From assembly GCF_000010785.1 (NCBI RefSeq), contig NC_013799.1, positions 1,550,001-1,614,000 of the forward strand: a DNA stretch of 64,000 nt. The letters run 5' to 3'. Below, piece after piece: positions 1-8,118 of the stretch. The notes under the pieces were generated by a model. The model was given only the letters and a program-made list of their open reading frames with translations. It had not been told where the DNA came from and ran no database searches. Source of the stretch: Hydrogenobacter thermophilus TK-6. Its GTDB lineage: Bacteria > Aquificota > Aquificia > Aquificales > Aquificaceae. Position 1 is the stretch's first letter. Every line of letters begins with the position of its first letter. The translations under genes and the position numbers were made by a program.

Positions 1-207
1 AACATCTATCTTTATAGCTTTTACCTTCTGCCTTTTCTTTCTGAGGATGCTGGACACATCAACGCCGGAGCAACCTGCGAGAGCAACAAGAAGAAGCTCC
101 ATAGGTCTGTACCCCCCCTCACCCACTTTTATCTCACCTGAGGATGTTAAAGCTATGTAGGTGTCCTCTTCCTCAGAAAGGGTAAGACTTACATGCTTTT
201 CTTCCAT
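1..207 (-). CDS. OsmC-family protein (N-terminal 69 residues, cut by window edge)
   Basis: The reading frame starts with ATG at 205-207 on the minus strand and runs open off the left edge. The visible residues include a beta-strand-rich start, the stretch GYRPMELLLVALAGCSGVDV and a following basic helix. This pattern, P-x-E-L-L-L-x-x-L-x-G-C, is the signature around the first peroxidatic cysteine (residue about 46) of OsmC/Ohr proteins, thiol-dependent peroxidases or related enzymes of the cytoplasm. It begins only 3 nt after the accB stop codon, so it is probably the third gene of an efp-accB-osmC transcript. The second catalytic cysteine lies outside the window, so the exact subfamily cannot be settled. 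Confidence 0.75.
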   Translation of the reverse strand, partial: MEEKHVSLTLSEEEDTYIALTSSGEIKVGEGGYRPMELLLVALAGCSGVDVSSILRKKRQKVKAIKIDV

Positions 208-210
208 AAC

Positions 211-651
211 CTAAACGCTCGTATCTATCAAAAATAGGGGCTGGCCATACTCCACCGTCTCTCCGTTTTCAACAAGTATCTTTACCACTCTGCCTCTTAC
301 ATCGCTTTCTATCTCGTTCATAACTTTGAGAGCTTCTATTATGCAAAGCACCTGACCAGAAGATACTATGTCGCCAACTTCCACAAAGGGTGGGGCACCC
401 GGTGAAGGAGATCTGTAAAAGGTGCCTACTAATGGGCTTTTTATCACATGCAAATGCTTCTCTTCTGCAACCTCTTGGGAAGGAGGCAGTATCTCCATAT
501 GCTTGAGCTCTTTGTAAACTTCCCCCTTAGGCAGGGGTTCCCTTTGGTAGGTTTCTATGTGGATTTTGAGCCCCTCCGCTTCTATACTTACAGTCTTTAT
601 GTCGCTCCCTTTTACCAAGTTTATGATCTCCTTTATAAAGTCTTTGTCCAT
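211..651 (-). CDS. accB: Biotin carboxyl carrier protein of acetyl-CoA carboxylase
   Basis: A 146-residue protein with the usual AccB plan: a helical N-terminus, a Pro-rich linker near residues 55-65, and a C-terminal biotinyl domain of about 75 residues. The biotin site is [12 protein letters not shown] with Lys109 as the acceptor; most AccB proteins have EAMKMMN, so this is a conservative variant. It carries carboxybiotin between biotin carboxylase and carboxyltransferase in the cytoplasm. The start ATG at 649-651 overlaps the efp TGA as TGATG; a GTG one codon upstream is possible but less likely. The efp-accB order is a known arrangement in many bacteria. Confidence 0.93.
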   Translation of the reverse strand: MDKDFIKEIINLVKGSDIKTVSIEAEGLKIHIETYQREPLPKGEVYKELKHMEILPPSQEVAEEKHLHVIKSPLVGTFYRSPSPGAPPFVEVGDIVSSGQVLCIIEALKVMNEIESDVRGRVVKILVENGETVEYGQPLFLIDTSV

Positions 652-1220
652 CACTTCACTCTCTCAATATAGATACCCTTTCTTGTATCAACCTTTATAA
701 TGTCTCCCTCGTTCACAAAGAAGGGTACCTGAACCACCGCGCCAGTCTCCAGCTTGGCAGGTTTTGAACCACCAGCTGCGGTATCTCCCTTAAAAGCTGG
801 ATCTGTCTCAATAACTTTGAGTTCTACATGCTTGGGAAGCTCTATACCTATAGGCTGACCTTTGTAAAGGAATACTACAACCGTCATGCCCTCTTTTAAA
901 AACTTTATTTCCTCCGCTATGTTCTCTGCAGGAACGGGTATCATTTCGTAGGTTTGCTGGCTTATAAAGTAGTAATTGCTACCATCGTTATAAGAGTACT
1001 CTGCAAAGACCTGTTCAAAGTCCGCTAGCTCAATAGTGTCCGATGATTTGTAGGTAATTTCAATCACATTGCCCGTTTGCATGTTTTTGGCTTTGACCCT
1101 TACAAAAGCTTGTCCCTTACCCGGCTTTACATGTTCATAATCAAGCACTCTGTATGGCTGTCCTGCATGCTCAATGAACATATCTCTCTGGATGCTGTTT
1201 ATGTCTATTCTCACTGCCAT
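651..1220 (-). CDS. efp: Translation elongation factor P
   Basis: A 189-residue protein beginning [15 protein letters not shown]. It has the EF-P fold sequence: an N-terminal KOW-like domain with the loop [17 protein letters not shown], whose Lys about residue 36 is the modified or tip residue, a middle OB domain, and a C-terminal OB domain ending in [14 protein letters not shown] binds between ribosomal P and E sites and relieves stalling at polyproline. The frame extends 19 codons further upstream to 1277, but that extension has no similarity to EF-P and would cover the divergent gene, so ATG 1218-1220 is chosen. There is no room for a leader with a Shine-Dalgarno site (see the promoter entry). 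Confidence 0.95.
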   Translation of the reverse strand: MAVRIDINSIQRDMFIEHAGQPYRVLDYEHVKPGKGQAFVRVKAKNMQTGNVIEITYKSSDTIELADFEQVFAEYSYNDGSNYYFISQQTYEMIPVPAENIAEEIKFLKEGMTVVVFLYKGQPIGIELPKHVELKVIETDPAFKGDTAAGGSKPAKLETGAVVQVPFFVNEGDIIKVDTRKGIYIERVK

Positions 1221-1239
1221 AGGCAGTATTTTAACATAT
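1221..1239. promoter_or_regulatory. 19-bp divergent promoter between efp and SAM adenosyltransferase
   Basis: Only 19 bp separate the two start codons. The centre reads TATTTTA on the plus strand, which is TAAAATA on the minus strand, so one block offers a -10-like hexamer in both directions, each about 7 nt from its ATG. Transcription from these would give leaderless or nearly leaderless mRNAs. This is inference from spacing and base composition; no -35 is obvious. Confidence 0.5.
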
Positions 1240-2001
1240 ATGCAGGCTGTTATAGCTTTAATTACGGACTTTGGCACTAAGGACGGTTTTGTGGGTGCTA
1301 TGAAGGGTGTAATGCTCTCAATAAATCCCCAGCTTCAGATAGTTGATATTACTCACCATGTTGAGCCTTTTAATGTGTTTGAGGGTGCACTTCTTCTAAA
1401 GGCTCACTACAAGTACTTCCCAAAAGGAACGATTTTTGTGTGCGTTGTAGACCCCGGAGTAGGCTCAAGCAGGAAGCCTCTTGCAGTAAGGTGTGGTAGC
1501 TACACTTTTGTTGGTCCTCACAACGGCATATTTGACCTGGCTCTAAGAGAAATGGGCGGTGATGTACTGGCTTACCAGATAGAAAACTACACACTAAAGA
1601 GAGTTAACGAAACCTTTCACGGAAGAGACATATTTGCACCTGTTGCCGCTCACCTGAGCTTAGGCCTTCCCATAGAAGAGGTGGGAAAGAGGATAACATA
1701 CACTTTTTTACTCCAATGGGAAGAGCCTGTAGTCTGTGGAAACCAAGTTAGAGGAAAGATAGTGTACTTTGACAGATTTGGCAACTGCATCACCAATGTC
1801 CCCTGCGGTGCTTACACAGAAGCTGAGTTCAGAGGAAAGAAGGTGCGCATTGTGTCTCACTTCTTGGAGCAAAAAGAAAACGAGCCAGCCTTCCTGTGTG
1901 GAAGTTTTGGCCTTATGGAGCTTTTTTTACCCATGGATAGTGCCAAAGACAGGCTGAAGATAAGGCTGGGAGAGGAGGTGGTCCTCTTAACCAAATCTTA
2001 A
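1240..2001 (+). CDS. SAM hydroxide adenosyltransferase (DUF62 family)
   Basis: A 253-residue protein starting MQAVIALITDFGTKDGFVGAM. The N-terminal ITDFGTKDGFVG, the VDPGVGSSRKPL segment, the GPHNGIFDLAL segment and ETFHGRDIFAPVAAHL are the conserved blocks of the SAM hydrolase/chlorinase/fluorinase fold. Characterised members without the halogenase insertion use water (hydroxide) to split S-adenosylmethionine into adenosine and methionine. An ATG at 1174 is in frame but lies inside efp and adds a non-conserved extension, so 1240 is preferred. It is transcribed divergently from efp. The biological role of this enzyme group is still poorly understood; the family assignment itself is secure. 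Confidence 0.88.
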   Translation: MQAVIALITDFGTKDGFVGAMKGVMLSINPQLQIVDITHHVEPFNVFEGALLLKAHYKYFPKGTIFVCVVDPGVGSSRKPLAVRCGSYTFVGPHNGIFDLALREMGGDVLAYQIENYTLKRVNETFHGRDIFAPVAAHLSLGLPIEEVGKRITYTFLLQWEEPVVCGNQVRGKIVYFDRFGNCITNVPCGAYTEAEFRGKKVRIVSHFLEQKENEPAFLCGSFGLMELFLPMDSAKDRLKIRLGEEVVLLTKS

Positions 2002-2043
2002 CAATACATAGTTAGAATCCTTTACGCAAAGGAGGTGAAGGTT

Positions 2044-2268
2044 ATGAGAAAGAGCTTATTGGCGCTCATTTTAGGCTTGCCACTTTTTGCCTTTGCCGGC
2101 ACAAATCATCCGGCTCTGGACACACTGCTGGAGATGCTGACTGAAAAGGGGGTTATTAGCCCCGAAGAGGCCATGAAGGTGGCAGACCAGCTACGCAAAG
2201 ATATGGACGAGAGGAACAAAGAGATCCAGTCCATGATTAAAAAAGCTGTGGAAGAAAAATCCAAGTAA
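2044..2268 (+). CDS. Small exported protein upstream of pstS
   Basis: A 74-residue protein with a clear signal peptide (MRKSLLALILGLPLFAFA, cleavage after Ala18). The mature part has a helix LDTLLEMLTEKGVISPEEAMKVADQL followed by a charged, probably coiled helix. A strong Shine-Dalgarno GGAGGT at 2031-2036 fixes the ATG at 2044; a GTG at 2035 would lie inside the SD and is rejected. The segment L-x2-L-x-E-K-G-V-I-S-P-E-E-A resembles the short helical region just after the signal peptide in OprP/OprO-type phosphate-selective porins, here with no barrel. It ends 12 nt before pstS, so a periplasmic role linked to phosphate uptake is likely. I do not recognise the family. Confidence 0.7.
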   Translation: MRKSLLALILGLPLFAFAGTNHPALDTLLEMLTEKGVISPEEAMKVADQLRKDMDERNKEIQSMIKKAVEEKSK

Positions 2269-2280
2269 GGAGGTGTTAAG

Positions 2281-3276
2281 ATGAAAAAGCTAGCCTTGGC
2301 TGTAGCGGTTTTGACAGGTAGTGCTTTAGCTGTTGAAATTACCGGTGCGGGAGCAACTTTTCCTTACCCTGTTTACTCCAAGTGGGCCTACTACTTTGAG
2401 AAGGAAACGGGCAACAGGGTGAACTATCAGAGTATAGGCTCAGGTGGTGGCATAAGGCAGATAACAAACAGGACGGTGGACTTTGGAGCTTCAGACGCTC
2501 CTCTAACACCGGAGGAGCTTCAAAAGCACAACCTGCTTCAGTTCCCCACCGTGATAGGTGCGGTGGTGCTTAGCTACAATGTGCCAGAAATAGGAAAGAC
2601 AGTTATAAACCTGGACCAGAAGGCTGTGTGCGACATATACATGGGCAAGATTAAAAAGTGGAACGACCCCTACCTAAAACAGCTAAACCCCAATGTGAAC
2701 CTGCCAGACAGAAACATAGTGGTAGTCCACAGGTCTGACGGCTCCGGAACTACATGGATATTTACCAACTGGCTCTCCAAGGTATGTCCTGAATGGAAGG
2801 AAAAGGTGGGGTTTGGTACATCCGTCAAGTGGCCTACAGGCGTTGGCGGTAAAGGAAACGAAGGCGTGACCAACTATGTAAAGAGGTCCCAAGGTGGTAT
2901 AGGTTATGTGGAATACATCTACGCCAAGCAAAACAACCTCCCCATGGCAAGGATAAAGAACAGAGAGGGCAACTTTGTAGAGCCATCAGTAAGAACAATA
3001 CAGAACGCTGCAGGATACGCCAAGTGGGACAAGTCTAAACACTTTTACGAAGTCCTTACAGACCAGCCCGGCAAGGACACCTATCCCATATCGGGTGCCA
3101 CCTTCATACTGCTGGCAAAGGACCAGCCCGAGAGGTCCAAGAAGGCTACCACCTTCTTCAAGTGGGCTTACGAAAAGGGAGACAAGTATGCTCAGGAGCT
3201 CAATTACATACCCATGCCTCAAAATGTCAAGAAGCTGATATTCGAGTACTGGAAGGAAAACGGTGTAGCTCCGTAA
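2281..3276 (+). CDS. pstS: Phosphate ABC transporter substrate-binding protein PstS
   Basis: A 331-residue periplasmic binding protein with signal peptide MKKLALAVAVLTGSALA and no lipobox cysteine. The mature start ITGAGATFPYPVYSKWAYYF and the phosphate-ligand loops SIGSGGGIRQ and RSDGSGTTWIFTNWLS are the standard PstS signatures. SD AAGGAGGTG lies just upstream of ATG 2281. It delivers inorganic phosphate to PstCA. It is the first transporter gene of pstSCAB. No phoU or phoBR is present here, and I see no sequence I would call a Pho box. Confidence 0.95.
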   Translation: MKKLALAVAVLTGSALAVEITGAGATFPYPVYSKWAYYFEKETGNRVNYQSIGSGGGIRQITNRTVDFGASDAPLTPEELQKHNLLQFPTVIGAVVLSYNVPEIGKTVINLDQKAVCDIYMGKIKKWNDPYLKQLNPNVNLPDRNIVVVHRSDGSGTTWIFTNWLSKVCPEWKEKVGFGTSVKWPTGVGGKGNEGVTNYVKRSQGGIGYVEYIYAKQNNLPMARIKNREGNFVEPSVRTIQNAAGYAKWDKSKHFYEVLTDQPGKDTYPISGATFILLAKDQPERSKKATTFFKWAYEKGDKYAQELNYIPMPQNVKKLIFEYWKENGVAP

Positions 3277-3288
3277 GGATGTTATAAT

Positions 3289-4266
3289 ATGGAAAAGGTG
3301 GCTTTGGCAGAGGAAAGGGTCAACAAACTGAGGAACGGAGGAGCCTTTACGGAAGGTATTGTAAAGCTGTCTCTTGGTTTTTGGGCTCTATTTATAGGGC
3401 TTCTCTTCCCCCTTCTCATAGCTCTTATACTTTATTACGAGTCAAGGCTCGCCATAGAAAAGTTTGGGGTTATTCACTTCCTGACTAATACCAACTGGGA
3501 CCCTGTAGCGGAGGACTTTGGCGCTCTTACCATGGTGGTGGGAACAGCCATCAGCACACTAATTGCGATAGCGATTGCCTCACCTGTGTCCATAGGCATA
3601 GCCATATTTATCACCGAGCTGGCTCCCAGATGGCTAAAACCCATAGTCTCTGGAGCTATAGAGCTTCTGGCTGCCATTCCCAGCATCATATACGGCATGT
3701 GGGGGTTTTTCGTTCTTACACCTGTAATGGCTAACAAAGTAGAGCCGTGGCTACAGGAGAAATTGGGGGGGCTTCCCCTGATAGGCCAGCTCTTTTCAGG
3801 CGCACCTACCGGTGTGGATGTTTTTACCACAAGCCTGGTACTTTCCATCATGATCATACCCTTTATGGCTTCTGTGGTGCGAGACAGCTTTAACATGGTG
3901 CCCTCCATAATGAAGGAGTCAGCCTATGGTCTTGGTGCTACCCAATGGGAAGTTATAAGGCAGGTGGTAATACCCTATACCGCTTCGGGGATAGCTGGAG
4001 GGCTCATACTTGCCACTGGAAGGGCTCTTGGTGAGACTATGGCGGTGACCTTTCTTGCGGGCAACAACCCCCAGATACCCAGATCCCTATTTGACTCTTT
4101 CACCACCATAACGGTAGCTCTCGCCAATCAGTTTACGGAGGCTGATACCGACATATACCTATCTGCTCTTTATTATGTTTCCATGATCCTCTTCTTGGTT
4201 TCCTTCATCATACTGACTATCGCCAAGCTTATGGTGCTTCGCTTAGAAAAGAGGTGGAAAGCATGA
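3289..4266 (+). CDS. pstC: Phosphate ABC transporter permease PstC
   Basis: A 325-residue inner-membrane permease with about six transmembrane segments: one near residues 28-50, then the MetI-like domain. The EAA loop ESAYGLGATQWEVIRQVVIPYTASGI (about 211-236), which contacts the ATPase, is clear. LAAIPSIIYGMWGFFVL is the typical PstC segment. It forms the channel with PstA. It follows pstS by 12 nt and its TGA overlaps the pstA ATG as ATGA. The SD ahead of it is weak, so translation may rely on coupling with pstS. Confidence 0.93.
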   Translation: MEKVALAEERVNKLRNGGAFTEGIVKLSLGFWALFIGLLFPLLIALILYYESRLAIEKFGVIHFLTNTNWDPVAEDFGALTMVVGTAISTLIAIAIASPVSIGIAIFITELAPRWLKPIVSGAIELLAAIPSIIYGMWGFFVLTPVMANKVEPWLQEKLGGLPLIGQLFSGAPTGVDVFTTSLVLSIMIIPFMASVVRDSFNMVPSIMKESAYGLGATQWEVIRQVVIPYTASGIAGGLILATGRALGETMAVTFLAGNNPQIPRSLFDSFTTITVALANQFTEADTDIYLSALYYVSMILFLVSFIILTIAKLMVLRLEKRWKA

Positions 4267-5150
4267 AGGCATACAGAAAGTTTTTAAATGTGTTTATGCT
4301 CTCTCTCTCTTCCTTAATGGCTCTTTACGGCATTTTCTGGCTCTTCTGGATACTGGGGAGTTTATTTCTAAATGGTCTTAAGTATCTTAAACCAGAACTG
4401 GTGTACTTAGACCCTACCCCACCCGGCATGGAGGGCGGAGGGCTAAGACCAGCTTTTGTAGGGCACATCATCATCACCTCCCTTGCAACTCTTATGGGAG
4501 TACCTATGGGTATAATGGCAGGAGTGTACTTTTCCGAATACGGAAGGGAGAGTGCCTTTTTCAGGGTTCTCAGGCAAATCACTGACATAATGGTGAGCAC
4601 CCCATCCATCATAATGGGTGCTGTGGTGTATGCGGTGCTGGTAAAGCCTATCGGACACTTTAATGGCATTTCTGGAGCGGTTGCTTTAGCCCTTTTGATG
4701 ATGCCTGTTATAGCCATAACCACTGACGAGATGCTAAAGCTTGTGCCTCAGCAGATGAGGGAAGCAGCTTACGCTCTGGGAGCATACAAGTGGCAGGTTA
4801 TAAGCAAGGTGGTTTTCAGAGCAGCGAAGGTGGGCATCCTCACAGGGGTAATCCTGGGTGTGGCAAGAATAACGGGAGAAACCGCACCTCTACTCTTTAC
4901 ATCCTTTAACAACAACTTCCTAAACTTGAACCTCCTCAAACCTATGGCCTCTTTGACGGTTACCATGTTTAACTACGTGATGGGTCCGTACCACTACTGG
5001 CACCAGCAGGCATGGGCTGCGGCCTTTATACTCACTATGGGAGTTCTGGCGCTTTCGGTGATAGCAAGGGTTCTTCTACATAGGGACATTATATCACCCA
5101 TTGCTTACATAGCCCGCTCCATAGTTAGAAGGAACAGAAAGGGGGAATAG
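4263..5150 (+). CDS. pstA: Phosphate ABC transporter permease PstA
   Basis: A 295-residue permease paired with PstC, with six predicted membrane spans, the segment [17 protein letters not shown] and the EAA loop [35 protein letters not shown] near residue 206 is characteristic of PstA. ATG 4263 overlaps the pstC TGA (ATGA) and has SD GAGGTGG at 4251-4257; the GTG three codons upstream lies within that SD and is rejected. It is separated from pstB by 2 nt, so the two are surely co-transcribed. Confidence 0.93.
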   Translation: MKAYRKFLNVFMLSLSSLMALYGIFWLFWILGSLFLNGLKYLKPELVYLDPTPPGMEGGGLRPAFVGHIIITSLATLMGVPMGIMAGVYFSEYGRESAFFRVLRQITDIMVSTPSIIMGAVVYAVLVKPIGHFNGISGAVALALLMMPVIAITTDEMLKLVPQQMREAAYALGAYKWQVISKVVFRAAKVGILTGVILGVARITGETAPLLFTSFNNNFLNLNLLKPMASLTVTMFNYVMGPYHYWHQQAWAAAFILTMGVLALSVIARVLLHRDIISPIAYIARSIVRRNRKGE

Positions 5151-5152
5151 TT

Positions 5153-5926
5153 ATGGTAGAAGTCCAAACAGCTCTCAAAAAGCGCATGGAGGTTGCAAAC
5201 CTCAACTTCTATTATGGGGACCATCATGCCCTCAAAAGTATAAACATGCCCATTTACGACAGAAAGGTGACTGCTCTCATAGGACCCTCTGGCTGTGGCA
5301 AAACCACGCTTCTGAGATGCTTTAACAGAATGCACGACCTTTACCCGGGTAACAGGTACGAAGGGGATATACTTCTGGACGGCAAGAGCATATTTGACAA
5401 GGATGTGGACCTTATAGACCTCAGAAGCAAGGTGGGGATGGTTTTTCAGAAACCCACTCCCTTTCCCATGTCCATATTTGACAACATAGCCTTTGGACTC
5501 AGACTAAAAGGTATAAAGGGTAGTGAGCTAAAAGACAGGGTGGAAAAGGCTCTCAAAGACGCAGCTTTGTGGGATGAGGTAAAGGACAGGCTAAAGGAGA
5601 GTGCTTTTTCCCTGTCGGGTGGTCAGCAGCAAAGGCTCTGTATAGCAAGAGCCATAGCGGTAGAGCCTGAAGTTCTGCTCTTTGACGAGCCTACCTCCGC
5701 TCTGGACCCTATATCCACTGCCAAGATAGAGGAGCTTATAGTAGAACTCAAAAAAAGCATAACCATAGTGATAGTGACCCACAACATGCAGCAGGCGGCA
5801 AGAATATCGGATTACACAGGCTTTATGTACTTAGGTGAGCTTGTAGAATTTAACTACACAGAGAAGATATTCACAAAGCCTGACAATAAGCTCACCGAAG
5901 ACTACATTACAGGTAGGTTCGGATAA
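5153..5926 (+). CDS. pstB: Phosphate ABC transporter ATPase PstB
   Basis: A 257-residue ABC ATPase. Visible motifs in order: Walker [10 protein letters not shown] (about 44-52), Q-loop [18 protein letters not shown], which is the PstB-specific version, signature LSGGQQQR, Walker [13 protein letters not shown] and the H-loop [10 protein letters not shown]. It energises phosphate import through PstCA. It is the last gene of the operon; a tRNA gene with its own TATAAT follows 16 nt later. Confidence 0.96.
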   Translation: MVEVQTALKKRMEVANLNFYYGDHHALKSINMPIYDRKVTALIGPSGCGKTTLLRCFNRMHDLYPGNRYEGDILLDGKSIFDKDVDLIDLRSKVGMVFQKPTPFPMSIFDNIAFGLRLKGIKGSELKDRVEKALKDAALWDEVKDRLKESAFSLSGGQQQRLCIARAIAVEPEVLLFDEPTSALDPISTAKIEELIVELKKSITIVIVTHNMQQAARISDYTGFMYLGELVEFNYTEKIFTKPDNKLTEDYITGRFG

Positions 5927-5928
5927 GC

Positions 5929-5934
5929 TATAAT
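5929..5934 (+). promoter_or_regulatory. -10 element of tRNA-Ser
   Basis: A perfect TATAAT sits 8 nt before the first base of the mature tRNA. A start at the usual 6-7 nt downstream would give a tRNA precursor with a 5' leader of only 1-2 nt. Read-through from pstB could also supply transcript. Confidence 0.6.
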
Positions 5935-5942
5935 TATTATCA

Positions 5943-6030
5943 GGCGAGGTGCCGGAGTGGACGAACGGGGCGGTCTCGAAAATCGCTGTGGGTTTACAGC
6001 CCACCGGGGGTTCGAATCCCTCCCTCGCCG
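5943..6030 (+). tRNA. tRNA-Ser (anticodon CGA)
   Basis: Folding by eye gives acceptor stem GGCGAGG with CCTCGCC, discriminator G at 6030, anticodon stem GCGGT with ATCGC around loop CTCGAAA (anticodon CGA, reads UCG), a long class II variable arm (GTGGG pairing with CCCAC), and T arm GGGGG-TTCGAAT-CCCTC. The long variable arm and G73 fit serine identity. The 3' CCA is not encoded and must be added afterwards. Confidence 0.96.
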
Positions 6031-6042
6031 TAAGAGGAAGGG

Positions 6043-6615
6043 ATGAGTTATTTAGTAAGAGAGCTAAAGCCACACTTTGAAAGAAATATACAGCCCTTAC
6101 TAACCTTGCTTTCAAAAGCACATGTAGACCCTAACGTAATAACTCTTTTGGGTTTAGTTTTTGTCATAGTAGGTTCTTTCTTTCTTTACATGCACACATA
6201 CTTTTGGAGTTTTGTATTCCTTGCTTTAGGTGGTTTTGCTGACGCCATAGACGGTGCCCTTGCGAGAAAAAACGGCTCTAAGAACGAGTTTGGTGCTTTC
6301 TTAGACTCACTTACTGACCGCTTTTCTGACGCTTTTCCACTCATAGCTATAAGCCTCTCTTCCGAGAAGTTATTTTCCTTTATATCCCTGCTGGCTCTGG
6401 TTTTCTCCTTTGGAGTTAGCTACGCAAGAGCAAGAGCAGAAGGGCTGGGACACGAGCTAAAGGTGGGACTCTTTGAGAGACCAGAAAGGTGGATAACCTT
6501 GCTCCTGGGTATACTCATCGGTGCGATAGAACTTGCCCTGATGGTTATCCTGCTGGGGTCCTTTATAACCCTTATCCAAAGAGTGTACGCCTTTAAAAAC
6601 CGCACTTCCAGGTGA
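6043..6615 (+). CDS. CDP-alcohol phosphatidyltransferase
   Basis: A 190-residue integral membrane enzyme. The family motif D-x2-D-G-x2-A-R-x8-G-x3-D-x3-D is complete (D67, D70, G71, A74, R75, G84, D88, D92). It transfers a phosphatidyl group from a CDP-activated lipid to an alcohol in the inner leaflet. The acceptor (glycerol phosphate, inositol phosphate or another) cannot be read from the motif. An SD-like AAGAGGAAGGG precedes ATG 6043, 12 nt after the tRNA. The last 23 nt overlap the 3' end of the convergent torD-like gene. Confidence 0.85.
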   Translation: MSYLVRELKPHFERNIQPLLTLLSKAHVDPNVITLLGLVFVIVGSFFLYMHTYFWSFVFLALGGFADAIDGALARKNGSKNEFGAFLDSLTDRFSDAFPLIAISLSSEKLFSFISLLALVFSFGVSYARARAEGLGHELKVGLFERPERWITLLLGILIGAIELALMVILLGSFITLIQRVYAFKNRTSR

Positions 6616-7261
6616 CGCCTTCTAAGGTTTCCTTCCTGTAAGTTTCCACATCCACAATTCCGTCAACACCTTCCCTCTCCTTGTCCAAAAAGCTCCTGAG
6701 TAGCTCTCCCAAAAGTTTATAGTACTCCTCCTCCGTTTGCTGTTTTAGTAGGTCCGTAAAAATCCTGTACCACCTGCCCAGGTGATCTCTGAAGAAGGAG
6801 GTGATGGCTTTACTGACTATGCTCAGAGCTTCCGCATCGCCCTTTTCTTTCAGATATACCTTCTTCTTTACGAGGTAAGCCATGAATTCAAGCTCTGCCA
6901 CTAGGCTGTCTGGCTCTACAGATGCTTTAACTTCAAGACCAAAAGCTTTATAAAACCCTTCTATGTCTGCCAGCTCTGCCGCCTTCCTTCCTGCTTTTTC
7001 AAGCTCGTAAGCGGTTTCGTTGGCCGGAGCTTTCAGGCTGGTAGAAAACAGAGCGTTCCACTCTCCCTGAAGGTTCAGAAGTCTTTCCTTTGCACCTTTG
7101 AGCGCTTTCCTCAGAAGGTCAACATCAAAGTCTATGCCTAAGGCTTTGAGAGAGAGGGAGAGGTCGTCAAGACCCTCCTCAACCTCTTTAAGAGCTTCCT
7201 CATATGGATAAGAGAAAGCAACCGAAAGGAAGGTGTAAATGTACATCCTGTAAATATCCAT
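6593..7261 (-). CDS. TorD/NarJ-type molybdoenzyme maturation chaperone
   Basis: A 222-residue, mostly helical acidic protein. The N-terminal half begins with a helix Y-x5-L-S-V-A-F-S-Y-P. The sequence LAGEWNALFSTSL-like region and the block ELEFMAYLVKKK resemble the TorD/DmsD/NarJ family, which binds the apo-form and Tat signal of a partner molybdoenzyme before export. Its place as the last gene of the molybdoenzyme operon, 1 nt after the gamma subunit gene, supports this. Its sequence is divergent, so the family call rests on both composition and context. The C-terminus overlaps a convergent gene by 23 nt. Confidence 0.75.
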   Translation of the reverse strand: MDIYRMYIYTFLSVAFSYPYEEALKEVEEGLDDLSLSLKALGIDFDVDLLRKALKGAKERLLNLQGEWNALFSTSLKAPANETAYELEKAGRKAAELADIEGFYKAFGLEVKASVEPDSLVAELEFMAYLVKKKVYLKEKGDAEALSIVSKAITSFFRDHLGRWYRIFTDLLKQQTEEEYYKLLGELLRSFLDKEREGVDGIVDVETYRKETLEGVTWKCGF

Positions 7262-7262
7262 A

Positions 7263-8105
7263 TCACTTACCCTCTATCTTTAAAGGTATCCAGGAGTAGC
7301 TCAGGGACTTCCTCGCTCCTACCTCTCCGTTGGAGCCATCCCAGACGGCAAAGGTCACATAGGTTTCCTTACCGGGTCCCCAGTCGGGGTTGCTGGTACT
7401 TTCCTCCACAAAGGCTCTTTTAATTACTACATACCACTTGCCATCCTTGTAAACACCTTTCCCCTCAGCTCCTTGGATGTCCTTCCATGTAGAGGAACCA
7501 AAACCTTCCGCCACCACCTCTCTGACGGGGGTTTTTAGGGTGTTCTTTCTAAAGACCTTCTCTCCACCTATGTAGTTGAGGGCGTACTGATTAGCCCAGT
7601 CTTTTGGATAAATGTAAGGTGGGATGGCATGGGGATACCAGTCATACACAAAGTTTGGGTAGACCTTTACAACATCCGAGTAGCCGTGGTCTATGTTCTC
7701 CTGTCTTGCTGCAGTCCAGTGAAGTATGAGCACTCTGTGATCTTTGTCCCCCATCGTTATGGGTACATCTGTGGTTGGTTTGTAAGGTATCTGGACAGCA
7801 ACCGCATCGGAGAACCTTCCTACCAGGTGAAAGCTGTCTTTGGTCTTATCTTCCCAGACGAGTAAGAAGGCTATGTACTTCCCATCGTTGACGCTCTTGA
7901 CCGTTATTTTAGTCACAGAAGGCTTTAGTTCCATGGGTGTAGTGACCGCCTGACCTGACAGGGGTACCTCTATCGCTTGAGCGGTATCCCACACTTTACT
8001 GAACGGGTCAAGGGGCACTTCCTGAACTTTCTTGGAGACAAGCTCCTGAGCTAAGGCAAAGCCAAGGAGCATCACATTCAGTAGTAAGATCTTAAGCGTC
8101 CTCAT
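7263..8105 (-). CDS. Heme b gamma subunit of periplasmic molybdoenzyme (ethylbenzene dehydrogenase type)
   Basis: A 280-residue exported protein with Sec signal MRTLKILLLNVMLLGFALAQ. The mature part is beta-rich, with a conserved strand KYIAFLLVWEDKTKD and GRFSDAVAVQIPYKP, the typical core of the EB_dh/SerC/ClrC/DdhC heme b domain. In EbdC the heme is held by Met and Lys; I cannot assign ligands here with confidence. It should accept or donate electrons between the beta-subunit iron-sulfur chain and a periplasmic carrier. It lies 13 nt after the beta subunit gene. A soluble gamma subunit instead of a NarI-type membrane protein implies a periplasmic enzyme. Confidence 0.82.
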   Translation of the reverse strand: MRTLKILLLNVMLLGFALAQELVSKKVQEVPLDPFSKVWDTAQAIEVPLSGQAVTTPMELKPSVTKITVKSVNDGKYIAFLLVWEDKTKDSFHLVGRFSDAVAVQIPYKPTTDVPITMGDKDHRVLILHWTAARQENIDHGYSDVVKVYPNFVYDWYPHAIPPYIYPKDWANQYALNYIGGEKVFRKNTLKTPVREVVAEGFGSSTWKDIQGAEGKGVYKDGKWYVVIKRAFVEESTSNPDWGPGKETYVTFAVWDGSNGEVGARKSLSYSWIPLKIEGK

Positions 8106-8118
8106 GGCTTACCTCCTT

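Noticed and set aside
1174-1239. Upstream start for the SAM adenosyltransferase
   Set aside because: Would lie inside efp and add a non-conserved extension.
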